Counted from the stretch's first letter, positions 15,941 to 24,847 are shown. The stretch: 25,541 nucleotides of DNA from an uncultured Eggerthellaceae bacterium (GCA_934631995.1 CAKTYF010000017.1:1-25541), one strand, 5' to 3'. The notes: generated from the letters alone by a model not told the origin. Numbers and translations are program-made.

Positions 15941-16264
15941 CTACTCCACCTGAAGCGTGCGATAAAAGCAGCTACGCGCACCAGTATGGCACGCAGGGCC
16001 ATCAGGATTCACCAGCGCAAGAAGACAGTCGGCATCGCAATCGTAACGCAGTTCAACCAGATGCTGGAAGTTACCCGACGTAGCACCTTTATTCCAATAC
16101 TCCTGACGGCTGCGCGACCAAAACCAGGTGGTTTTCGTATCCAACGTGCGACGAATGGACTCGGCATTCATCCACGCCATCATGAGCACGGCGCTATCCT
16201 GCGCGTCTTGCACGATGCAGGGAATAAGTCCGTGCTGGTCAAACGTGAGTTCTTCGATGTTCAT
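15941..16264 (-). CDS. hisI: Phosphoribosyl-AMP cyclohydrolase (HisI)
   Basis: HisI opens the purine ring of phosphoribosyl-AMP in the third step of histidine synthesis and needs zinc and magnesium. The 107-residue protein is the monofunctional form, without the HisE domain. Signatures seen are MMAWMNAES near 28, WSRSRQEYWNKG near 48, the metal-binding DCDADCLLALV, and CHTGARSCF at the C-terminus. ATG at 16264 follows AAAGGAACGAAC. It is isolated from other his genes in this window and lies between the formate dehydrogenase and CODH operons, just after the structured element at 16337-16492. Confidence 0.93.
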   Translation of the reverse strand: MNIEELTFDQHGLIPCIVQDAQDSAVLMMAWMNAESIRRTLDTKTTWFWSRSRQEYWNKGATSGNFQHLVELRYDCDADCLLALVNPDGPACHTGARSCFYRTLQVE

Positions 16265-16336
16265 GTTCGTTCCTTTCGCGCTACGCGCAGTTCCGGCGGG
16301 GCAATTTGCGTCAATTGCTTATCAGCGTTCAGGGCA

Positions 16337-16492
16337 GCGTGCCGCCTCAAGGGTTGAGCCGACGTGCGAAGCTTTGGATAAGTTGAGCGAATCACAAGCT
16401 CGATGAAGCATTATCCAAGCTGAGTCCTTCGGCGAATGCCCTTGAGGCGGCATGCGTCTTCGTCATAAAACATACGCACATCGGCTCAACCC
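16337..16492. other. Structured element with swapped, mutually exclusive long stems
   Basis: Three pairs of complementary arms occur in the order A, B, C, C', A', B'. A/A' is 16337-16353 with 16439-16455 (17 bp, one G-U). B/B' is 16351-16368 with 16475-16492 (18 bp, one imperfect pair). C/C' is 16371-16381 with 16411-16420 (10 bp, one bulge). A and B share three bases and their partners are in non-nested order, so A-A' and B-B' cannot both form fully. It lies between the formate dehydrogenase stop and hisI. It carries no T-run and no credible gene. I do not recognise it as a known riboswitch, terminator or transposon end. Confidence 0.6.
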
Positions 16493-16544
16493 TTGCGACG
16501 TCCGCTTCCCCCTGGTTCCAATAACGTCCAGATCAGGCGCTTCG

Positions 16545-19319
16545 CTACGCACGCTCCACCTGGATGGCGCACACTTTGTACTCGGGCGTGGCGCAAATGT
16601 TGTCAAGCGCGGGGCTGGTGAGCCAGTTCGCGTTGCCGTCTTGGAAGTGGAAGGGCATCCACGTTTGACCCGGCTTCGTTTTGTCGGAAACGCGCGCCGT
16701 GGACTCAATGGAGCTGCGGCGGTTGAACACGCGTACTTTGTCGCCATTTGCAATGCCGCGCGCGGCAGCATCGGCCGTGTTCATCTCGATAAACGAATGA
16801 CCTGCGATAACATTCAGACCTTCCGTGCGGCTTGTCATAGCCTGAGCATTGTATTGGTACAGAATGCGACCCGTGGTCAGCATGAGCGGATACGTTGCAT
16901 CGGGCATTTCGTACGCATCGTGATACTGTGCCGTGGAGAAACGAGCCTTGCCGCGGGTGAACGTGCCCACATGCATGATAGGCGTGCCTGGGTGATTCTT
17001 ATCCAAGCACGGCCACTGCAGCCCCCGCCCCGCCACTTCGGCAGAATCAAGGCGTTCGTGGCTTATGCCGTGGAAGCTCGGGGTCAAGCTGGCAATTTCG
17101 TCCATGATCTGCGCGGGCGTCAAATACGGCTGGTCATAGCCCATGCGGCGCATGATTTCCGTGAAGATCCACGTGTCGGGACGCGCATCGCCCGGCGATG
17201 CAACGGCAGGGCGAATAAGCTGCACGCGACGCTCGGTGTTACTGAACGTGCCCCATTTCTCAGCATAGGAAATGCCCGGCAAAACCACATCGGCATACTT
17301 CGCCGTTTCGGTCATGAACAAATCATCCACCACGAAGAAATCAAGCGCCTTGATGCCTTCGATCACGTGATTCAGGTTCGGATCGGTGCGCACTTGATCT
17401 TCGCCAAAGATGAACAGACCGCGAATCTTGCCTTCTACCGCTGCATGGAACACTTCCGTTGCCCACATGCCTTGCTTTTTGGGCAACTCCACTCCCCACG
17501 CCTTCTCGAATTTCTCCATGACCTGGGGGTTTGTGATTTTTTGATAGCCAGGGAAATCGCCAGGCGTGGCGCCCATGTCGCACGCACCCTGCACGTTGTT
17601 CTGGCCGCGCAGCGGATTCACGCCGCAGCCGGAACGCCCCAGCTTGCCGCAGAGCAGCGCCATGTTCGACATGGACATAACGCCTTCGGTGCCACTGGAA
17701 TGTTCGGTCACGCCCAAGCAGTAAATGATGGGCGCCTTGTTCGCCGTGGCATACATATGCGCCGCCGCTACCAAGTCGCGTGCATCAATGCCGCAGATGG
17801 CAGCAACGCGCTCAGGCGTATAAGGCTGCACCATTTCCGCGATTTCATCGTAGTTTTCGGTGCGCGCATCAACAAACGCGCGGTCAACCAGGCCATCGCG
17901 AATCATGATGTGGCACATGCCGGCCGAAAACGCCACGTTTGTGCCCGGATTGAGCTTCAAATGGATGTCGGCTTTCGACGCCAGCCCGATATCGCGCGGG
18001 TCAACCACAATCAGGCGCGTTCCGCGCTCTACCGCTTCGCGCACCTGCATGCCCACCACAGGGTGTGCCTCTTCGGGGTTCGAACCCACCAGCATAATGC
18101 AATCAACGTCGTGAGTGATGTCGTAAATGGGGTTTGTCATGGCGCCCGAGCCCAGCGTTTGCGCCAAGCCGGCAACCGAGGGACCGTGGCACACGCGTGC
18201 GCAATTGTCCACGTTATTCGTGCCGAATGCCACACGCGCCATTTTCTGCAGCAGGTAAACGTCCTCGTTCGTGGAACGGCTGCAAGCGAAGGCAGCCAGG
18301 CTATCGGGGCCGTATTGTGCTTTGAGCTGGGAGAATCGCGTTGCCACCAAGTCAAGCGCTTCATCCCAAGTAGCCGGTTCGAATTCGCCAGTTGCGCGGT
18401 TCTTGATAAGCGGCGTGGTCAAGCGATCGGGGCTTTGCACGAAGTCGAAGGAGCCCGAGCGCCCTTTCACGCACAGACGGCCGCGGTTCGAAGCGCCGTT
18501 TGCCGCTTCCGTATCCACGATCTTGCCGTCTTTCACCACCAAGTAGTACTGGCATCCCGTGGCGCAATGCGGGCAGGTCGTGAGCGTTTTTGTCACTTCC
18601 CATTCACGATAATCCGCGCGACGCTTCTCCGTGAGCGCCCCCGTGGGGCACGCACCTGCACACGTGCCGCAACTCTCGCACGCTGTTGCCTTCCAGTCGG
18701 GGCCGAACGGTGCCCGAATGGTGGTACGCGCGCCTTTCCTGCCCGTCACCAGCGTGTGATTGCGCGCAATGCTGTTGCAGGCGCCCACGCAGCGCTGGCA
18801 GGCAATGCACAAGTTGGGGTCAAAGCGCAGGAAGGGATTGCTGTCGAAGATGGGTTTTTGCGGCAGCGCGGCTTTCGCGATCAAATCCTCTTCAATGCCG
18901 AAAGCGCGGCAAAGGCTTTGCAGTTCGCATGCGCCGTTCTTGACGCAGGTCAAGCATTGCGTGCGATGGTTCGCCATAATGAGCTCAAGTGCCATTTTGC
19001 GGGCGGCGCGCACGCGCGGCGAATCGGTGATGACCTCCATGCCGTTGACAACAGGCGTGTTGCATGCGGGAACAAGCGCTTGCTGCCCCGCCACTTCGCA
19101 CACGCATATGCGGCAGCTGCCAATATTGCTCACGTCTTTCAAAAAGCACAGCGTAGGGATTTTCACGCCTGCCCGAGCGGCGGCAGCAAGAATTGTTGCA
19201 CCTTCTTTGACCTGCACCGATGCACCATCAATAGTAACGGCAAGCAGATTGTCGGACAATGTGGCACATTCGTTTTCGAGCGCAAGGATCGGCTCGTTTT
19301 TCAGGGAATTGCTAGACAT
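16545..19319 (-). CDS. Formate dehydrogenase catalytic subunit, molybdopterin-dependent (FdhF/FdhA type)
   Basis: The enzyme interconverts formate and CO2 at a bis-molybdopterin guanine dinucleotide centre in the cytoplasm. No signal peptide is visible. The 924-residue protein has a full NuoG-like electron relay: a [2Fe-2S] site (Cys58, 69, 72, 86), a His-Cys3 site (His118, Cys122, 125, 131), two ferredoxin-like [4Fe-4S] sites (Cys171-181 and Cys214-224) and the molybdopterin-domain [4Fe-4S] site (Cys249, 252, 256, 283). NCARVCHGPSVAG gives active-site Cys377-His378, so this is a cysteine, not selenocysteine, enzyme. ATG at 19319 follows AAGGAGG and overlaps the upstream gene by 8 bases, indicating translational coupling. 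The partner gene suggests NAD(P)-linked electron transfer. Related molybdopterin oxidoreductases are possible but the motif set favours formate dehydrogenase. Confidence 0.92.
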   Translation of the reverse strand: MSSNSLKNEPILALENECATLSDNLLAVTIDGASVQVKEGATILAAAARAGVKIPTLCFLKDVSNIGSCRICVCEVAGQQALVPACNTPVVNGMEVITDSPRVRAARKMALELIMANHRTQCLTCVKNGACELQSLCRAFGIEEDLIAKAALPQKPIFDSNPFLRFDPNLCIACQRCVGACNSIARNHTLVTGRKGARTTIRAPFGPDWKATACESCGTCAGACPTGALTEKRRADYREWEVTKTLTTCPHCATGCQYYLVVKDGKIVDTEAANGASNRGRLCVKGRSGSFDFVQSPDRLTTPLIKNRATGEFEPATWDEALDLVATRFSQLKAQYGPDSLAAFACSRSTNEDVYLLQKMARVAFGTNNVDNCARVCHGPSVAGLAQTLGSGAMTNPIYDITHDVDCIMLVGSNPEEAHPVVGMQVREAVERGTRLIVVDPRDIGLASKADIHLKLNPGTNVAFSAGMCHIMIRDGLVDRAFVDARTENYDEIAEMVQPYTPERVAAICGIDARDLVAAAHMYATANKAPIIYCLGVTEHSSGTEGVMSMSNMALLCGKLGRSGCGVNPLRGQNNVQGACDMGATPGDFPGYQKITNPQVMEKFEKAWGVELPKKQGMWATEVFHAAVEGKIRGLFIFGEDQVRTDPNLNHVIEGIKALDFFVVDDLFMTETAKYADVVLPGISYAEKWGTFSNTERRVQLIRPAVASPGDARPDTWIFTEIMRRMGYDQPYLTPAQIMDEIASLTPSFHGISHERLDSAEVAGRGLQWPCLDKNHPGTPIMHVGTFTRGKARFSTAQYHDAYEMPDATYPLMLTTGRILYQYNAQAMTSRTEGLNVIAGHSFIEMNTADAAARGIANGDKVRVFNRRSSIESTARVSDKTKPGQTWMPFHFQDGNANWLTSPALDNICATPEYKVCAIQVERA

Positions 19320-21159
19320 ATTGGACGCGCCCTCCTTCCAGGGAGCCGCAACCATAATGGTCGCAGCGAAGGCAGCGGTTGCATTCTTGGCGAGCTTCTT
19401 CTTCGCTCATTTCGGTTTCAACGCAGGCGAAATCGGCGCGGCGCTCGCGCGCGGGACGCTCTGCGATGTTCACGCGGCCGTAAGGCGTTCGGTCGTTGGG
19501 ATGCGCCGCCGGCGCCGAAACATCGCAGGTCAGCTTATGATGATACCCCAAGAACTCATCGATGTTGCGCGCCGCCACCTTGCCCGCGCCAATGGCGCGC
19601 ACCACGGTTGCAGGGCCGGTCTGGCAATCGCCGCCCACGAAAATGTTGTCGAAACCTTGGGCCTCCAAATACGGCGTTGCAGCAAAGCGACCGCGATTCG
19701 CCTGCATGCCGAATTCCTCAAACGGCTCGGAAACAATCTGCTGACCTGCGGCAATAAGGACAATGTCGGCCTCAATGCGATTTTGGGGCTTATGCGCATC
19801 TTGCGGAGCAGGACGCCCACCACGCACGGCGCCGATCATTTGAGGCTGCACGATAACGGCAGCGCAATGCCCCTGCGCGTCCACTTCGATTGCCACAGGA
19901 TTTTGCAGCGTGAGCATTTCCACGCCTTCCTGCAAGGCGGATTCGACTTCGGCGGGAAGGGCCGTCATGTCTTCCAAACGGCGACGATAGATGCAGTTTA
20001 CTTCCGCCGCACCCAGGCGCACGGCGGTACGGGAGCAGTCCATTGCCACGTTGCCGCCACCAATGACCGCTACTTTCTTGCCCGTCAGGTCGGGATGATC
20101 GCCATCGCCCATCGCGCGCAGGAAATCGACGGCGTAGCACACGCCGTGTGCGTCTTCGCCCGGCAGATGAATGGAACTGCCGGCATGAGCGCCAATGGCA
20201 ACGTAGACGGCATCGAACGTTGCACACAGGCGATCCATCTGCGTAGTGCCAATGTTCACGCCCGTCTTCACTTCGATGTTCCCCACACTCAGAATGGCGC
20301 GAATATCTTCGTCCAAGCGCTCCCGCGGGAAGCGATACGCGGGAATGCCGTAGCGCATCATGCCGCCCAGCTGCGTTTTTTCTTCGAACACCGTTACGTG
20401 ATGACCCATGAGCGCCAGGTAATACGCGCAGGTCAGACCGCTGGGACCCGCACCCACAACGGCAATAGTGCGCCCCGTGTCAACGCTGCGCGCGGGAACT
20501 TCCACCGTATCGGCCGCCACTTGATCCACGGCGAACTTCTTGATGCCGCGAATGTTAAGGGGCGCATCGATCAGCATGCGACGACAGCGCAGCTCGCACG
20601 GGTGCTCGCACACAAACGCGCACGCAGTAGGAAACGGATTGTCCCTGCGGATGAGCTTGATGGCACTCGCGTAATCGCCCTGGCCCACCAGCGAAATGTA
20701 CCCGGGAATATCAATGTGAGCAGGGCAAAACGCCTCGCACGGCACAACTTGCGCCGCTTGGCCTTCGGTCAGCACGCACTCGTGCGCCTTCAGATGACTT
20801 TCGTATTCGGCCGCAAACGTTTCCATGCTATCAAGAACATCCTGCGCCGCTTCGTAGCCAATCGCGCAATCAGCGGTGTCACGAATCATGGTTGCCAGCT
20901 GTTTTGCCTGATCATATGCTTGCTCACGGGCCGTGCAGCTTTCGATTTCGCGCAGAAGCCGCGCAAGCTGCGGCAAACCATCGCAGCAGGGAACGCATTT
21001 TCCGCACGTCTGCTGACAGGCTGTTTCCAAAAGCGCCACCTGCGCCGCCACAGGGCAGCTTCCCACGGGGAGCGCCGCTACGCGCCTGCTGAAACGCTCC
21101 ATGGTGGCGCCAAGCTGCGTGTCAATATTTTTCATGGGCATGACCTGGAGTTTTGTCAT
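19312..21159 (-). CDS. FAD/NAD(P) iron-sulfur oxidoreductase (NuoF-type cluster domain fused to GltD-like domain)
   Basis: This is the probable electron-transfer partner of the formate dehydrogenase. In the 615-residue protein, residues 30-110 resemble the C-terminal [4Fe-4S] domain of NuoF (CGKCVPC, Cys52, 55, 58, then Cys98). Residues 135-210 carry the two-cluster region of the glutamate synthase small-subunit family (Cys141, 145, 180, 184, 188, 192; NPFPTACAFVC). Then come an FAD fold (VVGAGPSG, 234-241) and an NAD(P) fold (GGGNVAMD, 367-374). A further cysteine set, ECNRCLRCDHYGC, lies at the C-terminus. The FMN/NADH domain of true NuoF is absent. ATG at 21159 has GAGAGG upstream and a promoter about 37 bases before it. 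Whether it uses NADH or NADPH, or bifurcates electrons, is not readable here. Confidence 0.85.
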   Translation of the reverse strand: MTKLQVMPMKNIDTQLGATMERFSRRVAALPVGSCPVAAQVALLETACQQTCGKCVPCCDGLPQLARLLREIESCTAREQAYDQAKQLATMIRDTADCAIGYEAAQDVLDSMETFAAEYESHLKAHECVLTEGQAAQVVPCEAFCPAHIDIPGYISLVGQGDYASAIKLIRRDNPFPTACAFVCEHPCELRCRRMLIDAPLNIRGIKKFAVDQVAADTVEVPARSVDTGRTIAVVGAGPSGLTCAYYLALMGHHVTVFEEKTQLGGMMRYGIPAYRFPRERLDEDIRAILSVGNIEVKTGVNIGTTQMDRLCATFDAVYVAIGAHAGSSIHLPGEDAHGVCYAVDFLRAMGDGDHPDLTGKKVAVIGGGNVAMDCSRTAVRLGAAEVNCIYRRRLEDMTALPAEVESALQEGVEMLTLQNPVAIEVDAQGHCAAVIVQPQMIGAVRGGRPAPQDAHKPQNRIEADIVLIAAGQQIVSEPFEEFGMQANRGRFAATPYLEAQGFDNIFVGGDCQTGPATVVRAIGAGKVAARNIDEFLGYHHKLTCDVSAPAAHPNDRTPYGRVNIAERPARERRADFACVETEMSEEEARQECNRCLRCDHYGCGSLEGGRVQYV

Positions 21160-21195
21160 ACACCCATCCTCTCTTCTCTCATTTTTGCTGTGCCT

Positions 21196-21224
21196 ATTGT
21201 ATGGTGCCGTGCCGTTTCATCCAA
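21196..21224 (-). promoter_or_regulatory. Promoter of the formate dehydrogenase operon
   Basis: TTGGAT (21219-21224) and TACAAT (21196-21201) on the minus strand are separated by 17 bases. Transcription would start near 21189, about 30 bases before the start codon. This implies a promoter independent of the upstream formate channel gene. Confidence 0.7.
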
Positions 21225-21433
21225 ACGACATCGCGTTTTGTTTTTCGCTATTTAACATTTCTGCCGCGGGGATTCTGCTATGCTGCGCCCGTGCCGCCGC
21301 GCCCTACCCCACTCGCAGCACGTGTTACGCGCGCTCGTTCATGGCATGCGCCAACGCTTTCGTTCCACGCAGACAGTGCGTCTTTGCACCTGGCGCCCGC
21401 GCCGCCACAGCCGCCGCACACCTGCCCCGCGCG

Positions 21434-22345
21434 TTACTTCTTCTCGCGCTTCGCGTAAGCAAACCAATAGCTCACGCCCACCATCAGCGCGCCACCCACG
21501 ATGTTCGCCAGCGTTACCACGCCAATGTTGTAGAAGATGCCGCTCAACGCGATTCCGCCAGCACCAAAGCCTGCCATCTGGGCAAACAGGCCCTCAAACA
21601 GAAAGAACATGTTGGCAACACTGTGCTCGAAGCCGCATGCGACAAATGCCGTAATCGGCATAATCACGCACAGCAGCTTATCTGCCATCATGCGCGCACC
21701 GAAGCTCATCCACACCGCCAAGCACACTAAGAAGTTGCACATGATGCCCTTGCAGAACAACGTGAGCGCATCGGGAGACACCTTCCCTGCCGCAATGGAC
21801 ACCATAGCCGCACCAACTTCGCCGCCGTTCATGCCCGCCATATTTGAGCCGAACACCAGCGCCGCAATGATAAGCGAGCCCACGAAGTTGCCCAGCCAAA
21901 CAATGCACCAATTGCGCAAAAGACCCTTCGCGTCAATTTTCTTGCTGTTCAAGCCACACACCATCAGGCAGTTTCCCGTGAACAGCTCGGCGCCGCAACA
22001 GACTACGAGCATAAGGCCCAAGGAGAAGCAAAACGCGCCGAACACGCGCTTAACCGCAAACGGCAGCTGCGTGTCGCCCTGCACCAGCGTGAACAGCGTG
22101 GCACCGCAGGCGATGAACGCACCGGCCATTACGGCTAACAGGAAGAGTTTCGAAGCTGCCATGGTTGCCTTGCTCGTGGCAAGTGATTCCGCTTTCTGTT
22201 CGATTTCCGCAGGCGACAACGCATCGGGGCGCAGAGCCGCTACCTGGGAGTTCGTTATATCTACCTGTTGGGGCAATACTGTCTTGGTCGTCGATGGCGG
22301 CTGAGTTGCCGTTCGAGCCATCTGCATGTCTTTCGTTTGCTGCAT
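21434..22345 (-). CDS. Formate/nitrite transporter family channel (FocA-like)
   Basis: FNT proteins are pentameric inner-membrane channels for small monovalent anions. The 303-residue protein has about 60 hydrophilic N-terminal residues and then the six-helix FNT fold. ELFTGNCLM near 120 holds the omega-loop threonine (Thr123), and GFEHSVANMFF holds the conserved central histidine (His241), both typical of FocA-type formate channels. ATG at 22345 follows AAGGAGG; an upstream start at 22384 adds 13 unsupported residues. The location beside a formate dehydrogenase supports formate over nitrite. The 274 bases between it and the next gene contain that gene's promoter and GC-rich DNA, with no terminator I can defend. 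The N-terminal extension is longer than in E. coli FocA. Confidence 0.9.
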   Translation of the reverse strand: MQQTKDMQMARTATQPPSTTKTVLPQQVDITNSQVAALRPDALSPAEIEQKAESLATSKATMAASKLFLLAVMAGAFIACGATLFTLVQGDTQLPFAVKRVFGAFCFSLGLMLVVCCGAELFTGNCLMVCGLNSKKIDAKGLLRNWCIVWLGNFVGSLIIAALVFGSNMAGMNGGEVGAAMVSIAAGKVSPDALTLFCKGIMCNFLVCLAVWMSFGARMMADKLLCVIMPITAFVACGFEHSVANMFFLFEGLFAQMAGFGAGGIALSGIFYNIGVVTLANIVGGALMVGVSYWFAYAKREKK

Positions 22346-22938
22346 GATTCGCCCTCCTTCGCTTTCCGTTGCCTTCGGAATCATCCTTACCCTGCGGGCG
22401 TTCTTTTGCTATCCAGGCTCCTACCCGCTTCTATTTCTCTCTTCACCAAATCAAGTGTGCCGCTACGGTCCGCATTTTTACAACTGCGCAAATAGTATTG
22501 CACGGAACGCACGAACAGACAGCACTCCCCCACACCTATCGGCGAAGGCGGCAAAAAATAAGCGCGCTGGATTGGTTTGTCTGCAGCGCCGGACCGTGCC
22601 GCTCCACCTTGCGCGAACTGCGCCACAGCCACCCGCGGCGTTCCCCGCGCTTCGTCCCAGCTCCGCTCCGCACCCGCGTTCCGCGTCGCAGCCATCCGCT
22701 TCGCAATGCGCGTGCCGCTTGCGCACCCCAATGTGCTCCCCGCGCGCGGCACCTTCGCCTTGCTCCACGCACTACGCCACACTGATTGTGCAAATCATGC
22801 ATAAAACGTGGAGACGCGCAAAAGCGTTCGCGCGGGCGGCTTCACTTACTTTGTATGCTTTACAATAAAATGTAGTGTAAATAATTACAGTATTTACCGA
22901 TTTTTTTCCGCGCAAACGTACATAAATAGGAGTTTCTG
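22346..22938. other. Long divergent intergenic region between the formate channel and PucR-type genes
   Basis: These 593 bases hold no gene I can support. The middle (about 22570-22790) is very GC-rich, with cytosine-heavy plus strand and overlapping open frames on both strands that show no recognisable motif. From about 22850 the DNA becomes sharply AT-rich and probably holds the promoter of the regulator gene. A promoter for the formate channel gene must also lie here but I could not place it. Confidence 0.5.
22859..22881. promoter_or_regulatory. Dyad TTTACA-N11-TGTAAA upstream of the PucR-type gene
   Basis: The symmetric half-sites sit in the AT-rich stretch 58-80 bases before the start codon, with further TTAC/GTAA half-sites to 22898. 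This is a plausible operator for autoregulation and divergent control. It is inferred from symmetry and position only. Confidence 0.4.
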
Positions 22939-24603
22939 ATGGATAAGCGCTTCGCAAACGCTGAACATCGCCACGAACTGAAAGTTTCAACGGGCATTCT
23001 TACCGACCATCTTGCCGTTATGGGTTACGAGGTGGTTTTACCGTTTGCGACCAGCACTCCTTGCCTTCGCCGCGTTATGCGTCCGAACAATACCGTTGCA
23101 GAGCAAGCTTCCACTTTGCTGGTGGCAGACACAGAATGCTCGGCACTTCCTTCGGAAGATGGAGTTTCTCCTTTCCTTCTTTTTTTGCGCACGGACGAAG
23201 ATGACCAGTGCGAACTGGCGCTTTGGGCAAAGAAAACCCGCTCGAAAGTGTGCATTGTACGCGCAACAAAAAACGAGCAAACCATTGATACGTTGATCTC
23301 CAACGTTCAGGACAGCTTTTTGTCCATTGACGAATACGCGTACCGATCTGCCCTGGCGCTAAGCACGCCTAAGCCCCTTCAGACGCTCGTCGATTTGGCA
23401 GAAACGGGAATTGGGCTTTTCATCAGCATCGTTGACAGCAATTATCAACTTTTAGCGTATACGCGCGGCATAAAGCCGATCGACGATGTCAATCGTTCAC
23501 TCATTGAGCTGGGCTACCATTCCGATGAGATACTGGCTTCCCAACGCCACGGCGACTATCTAAGCGAAGAAATAAAATACCAAACGGGCATCAAAGAATA
23601 CCCCGCATCCGAAAGCATCCCCTGCTCGCTTATGACCGCGCCGCTTTTCCTGCAGCAGCGCTATATGGGCTTGGTAGTTATGGCCACCAGCGCGGATCAC
23701 TTCACGCAAGGGCAGCACGATCTGTTCGAAATGTTCATGGGGCTTTGCAACATGCTGCTCAAAAGGAAACTGGGGCTGTCTGCCGGCCAAGAAGAGCTTG
23801 ATCAGAAGTTCCTGCTGCACTTGATTTCCACGGAGGGGCTTGAAGCTTCTTACATATACCGGCAAATGGCGCTTTTGGACATTCCCACGCAAGGGTGCTT
23901 CATGATGGTCATGATAGAGGTTCATCGGGACATGGCGGCGCAAGTCGGGTTTATTCTAGACGAGATTCGCGCCACCAAAGAAGCGTACGCTCTTCCCGTT
24001 ACCTGCGACGATGCGATTGTCGTTTTTCTGAACGCGCAAGACGGCGCGCAGCTGACGAAATGCGTTGAAAGCTTGCTTGCTAGCCGAGCGGGAGAATACC
24101 TTGAGCGCATTTACGAATCGGAGATTTTCGGGGATTATCGGTCGATCAACGTTGCGTATCGCTCGCTTTTGGTCGCGCGCGATTTTGCCCCTCTTACGGC
24201 AGCTCCCATCTGGGAAGACGAACCCCGGGAGAGTAAGATTATCCCGTTTGCGGAGGTGTTCACGTTCGTCATGGTTGACCCCGAATGCAGCACCGACGTG
24301 AAGTATTTCGCGGCATCGAACACCGTAATCGAACGCATCTTGGAAAACGATGCGGAAAAAGGCACGAACGATTTCGAGCTTTTGGCGGCATACCTTTCCA
24401 AGGGAAGTAAGGCATCGCGCGTGGCCGACGTTTTCCACCTTCATCGCAACGGCGTTGCGTATCGCATTGACCGTATTCAGAGCCGGTTTAATATTGACTT
24501 GGAATGCCCTGCTATCAGGAATTATGTTCAGACGGCGATTTTCTTCAAGATAACGACCGACCCCGAGTGCGCCCGAAAGGTCCTGGAGCGTCCGAAAGAG
24601 TAA
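22939..24603 (+). CDS. PucR/CdaR-family transcriptional regulator
   Basis: The 554-residue protein ends in the helix-turn-helix typical of PucR-type regulators (about 481-540): LAAYLSKGSKASRVADVF, then HLHRNGVAYRIDRI, matching the family pattern of an HRN recognition helix. The central part (about 150-290) looks like a GAF-type sensor fold but I see no diagnostic ligand residues. The N-terminal 130 residues are unassigned. ATG at 22939 follows TAGGAG with a 7-base gap. It is transcribed away from the formate channel and formate dehydrogenase genes, the usual arrangement for a regulator and its target. Control of formate or one-carbon genes is an inference from position. No terminator with a T-run is seen after it. 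Confidence 0.85.
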   Translation: MDKRFANAEHRHELKVSTGILTDHLAVMGYEVVLPFATSTPCLRRVMRPNNTVAEQASTLLVADTECSALPSEDGVSPFLLFLRTDEDDQCELALWAKKTRSKVCIVRATKNEQTIDTLISNVQDSFLSIDEYAYRSALALSTPKPLQTLVDLAETGIGLFISIVDSNYQLLAYTRGIKPIDDVNRSLIELGYHSDEILASQRHGDYLSEEIKYQTGIKEYPASESIPCSLMTAPLFLQQRYMGLVVMATSADHFTQGQHDLFEMFMGLCNMLLKRKLGLSAGQEELDQKFLLHLISTEGLEASYIYRQMALLDIPTQGCFMMVMIEVHRDMAAQVGFILDEIRATKEAYALPVTCDDAIVVFLNAQDGAQLTKCVESLLASRAGEYLERIYESEIFGDYRSINVAYRSLLVARDFAPLTAAPIWEDEPRESKIIPFAEVFTFVMVDPECSTDVKYFAASNTVIERILENDAEKGTNDFELLAAYLSKGSKASRVADVFHLHRNGVAYRIDRIQSRFNIDLECPAIRNYVQTAIFFKITTDPECARKVLERPKE

Positions 24604-24847
24604 GATTGGCGCATGACGCGGGGATGGCGCGAGATGAAAACCGTGAGCTCAGGCGCAGCGACGCTAGCTGCAAGCGCAGGGACTGCAAACGATCGAATGC
24701 AGACAGAGCCCCCTATGCCATGAGACAGCGTCAACACAAATCAACGAAAACCGCCATTGAGCAAATCAAAAGGATGGCCTCTGCAATTGGAAAGATGGAG
24801 AGAGTTGCAGGGGCCAATTAGAGAAAAAGATGAGAGGAGAACTTTTA

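Noticed and set aside
18180..18192. Possible selenocysteine at the formate dehydrogenase active site
   Set aside because: The frame is open through the site with a cysteine codon in NCARVCHG, so no UGA recoding is needed.
16452..19757. A plus-strand open frame of 1101 residues opposite the formate dehydrogenase gene
   Set aside because: It is Arg/His-rich with no family motif and lies antisense to a protein with complete cluster and active-site motifs; it reflects codon bias of the real gene.
18760..21255. A plus-strand open frame of 831 residues opposite the oxidoreductase gene
   Set aside because: Antisense shadow with no recognisable domain and no ribosome site.
24624..24821. A 65-residue basic plus-strand frame just after the PucR-type gene
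   Set aside because: No clear ribosome site and no recognisable motif; it could be a remnant but the evidence is too thin to call a gene.
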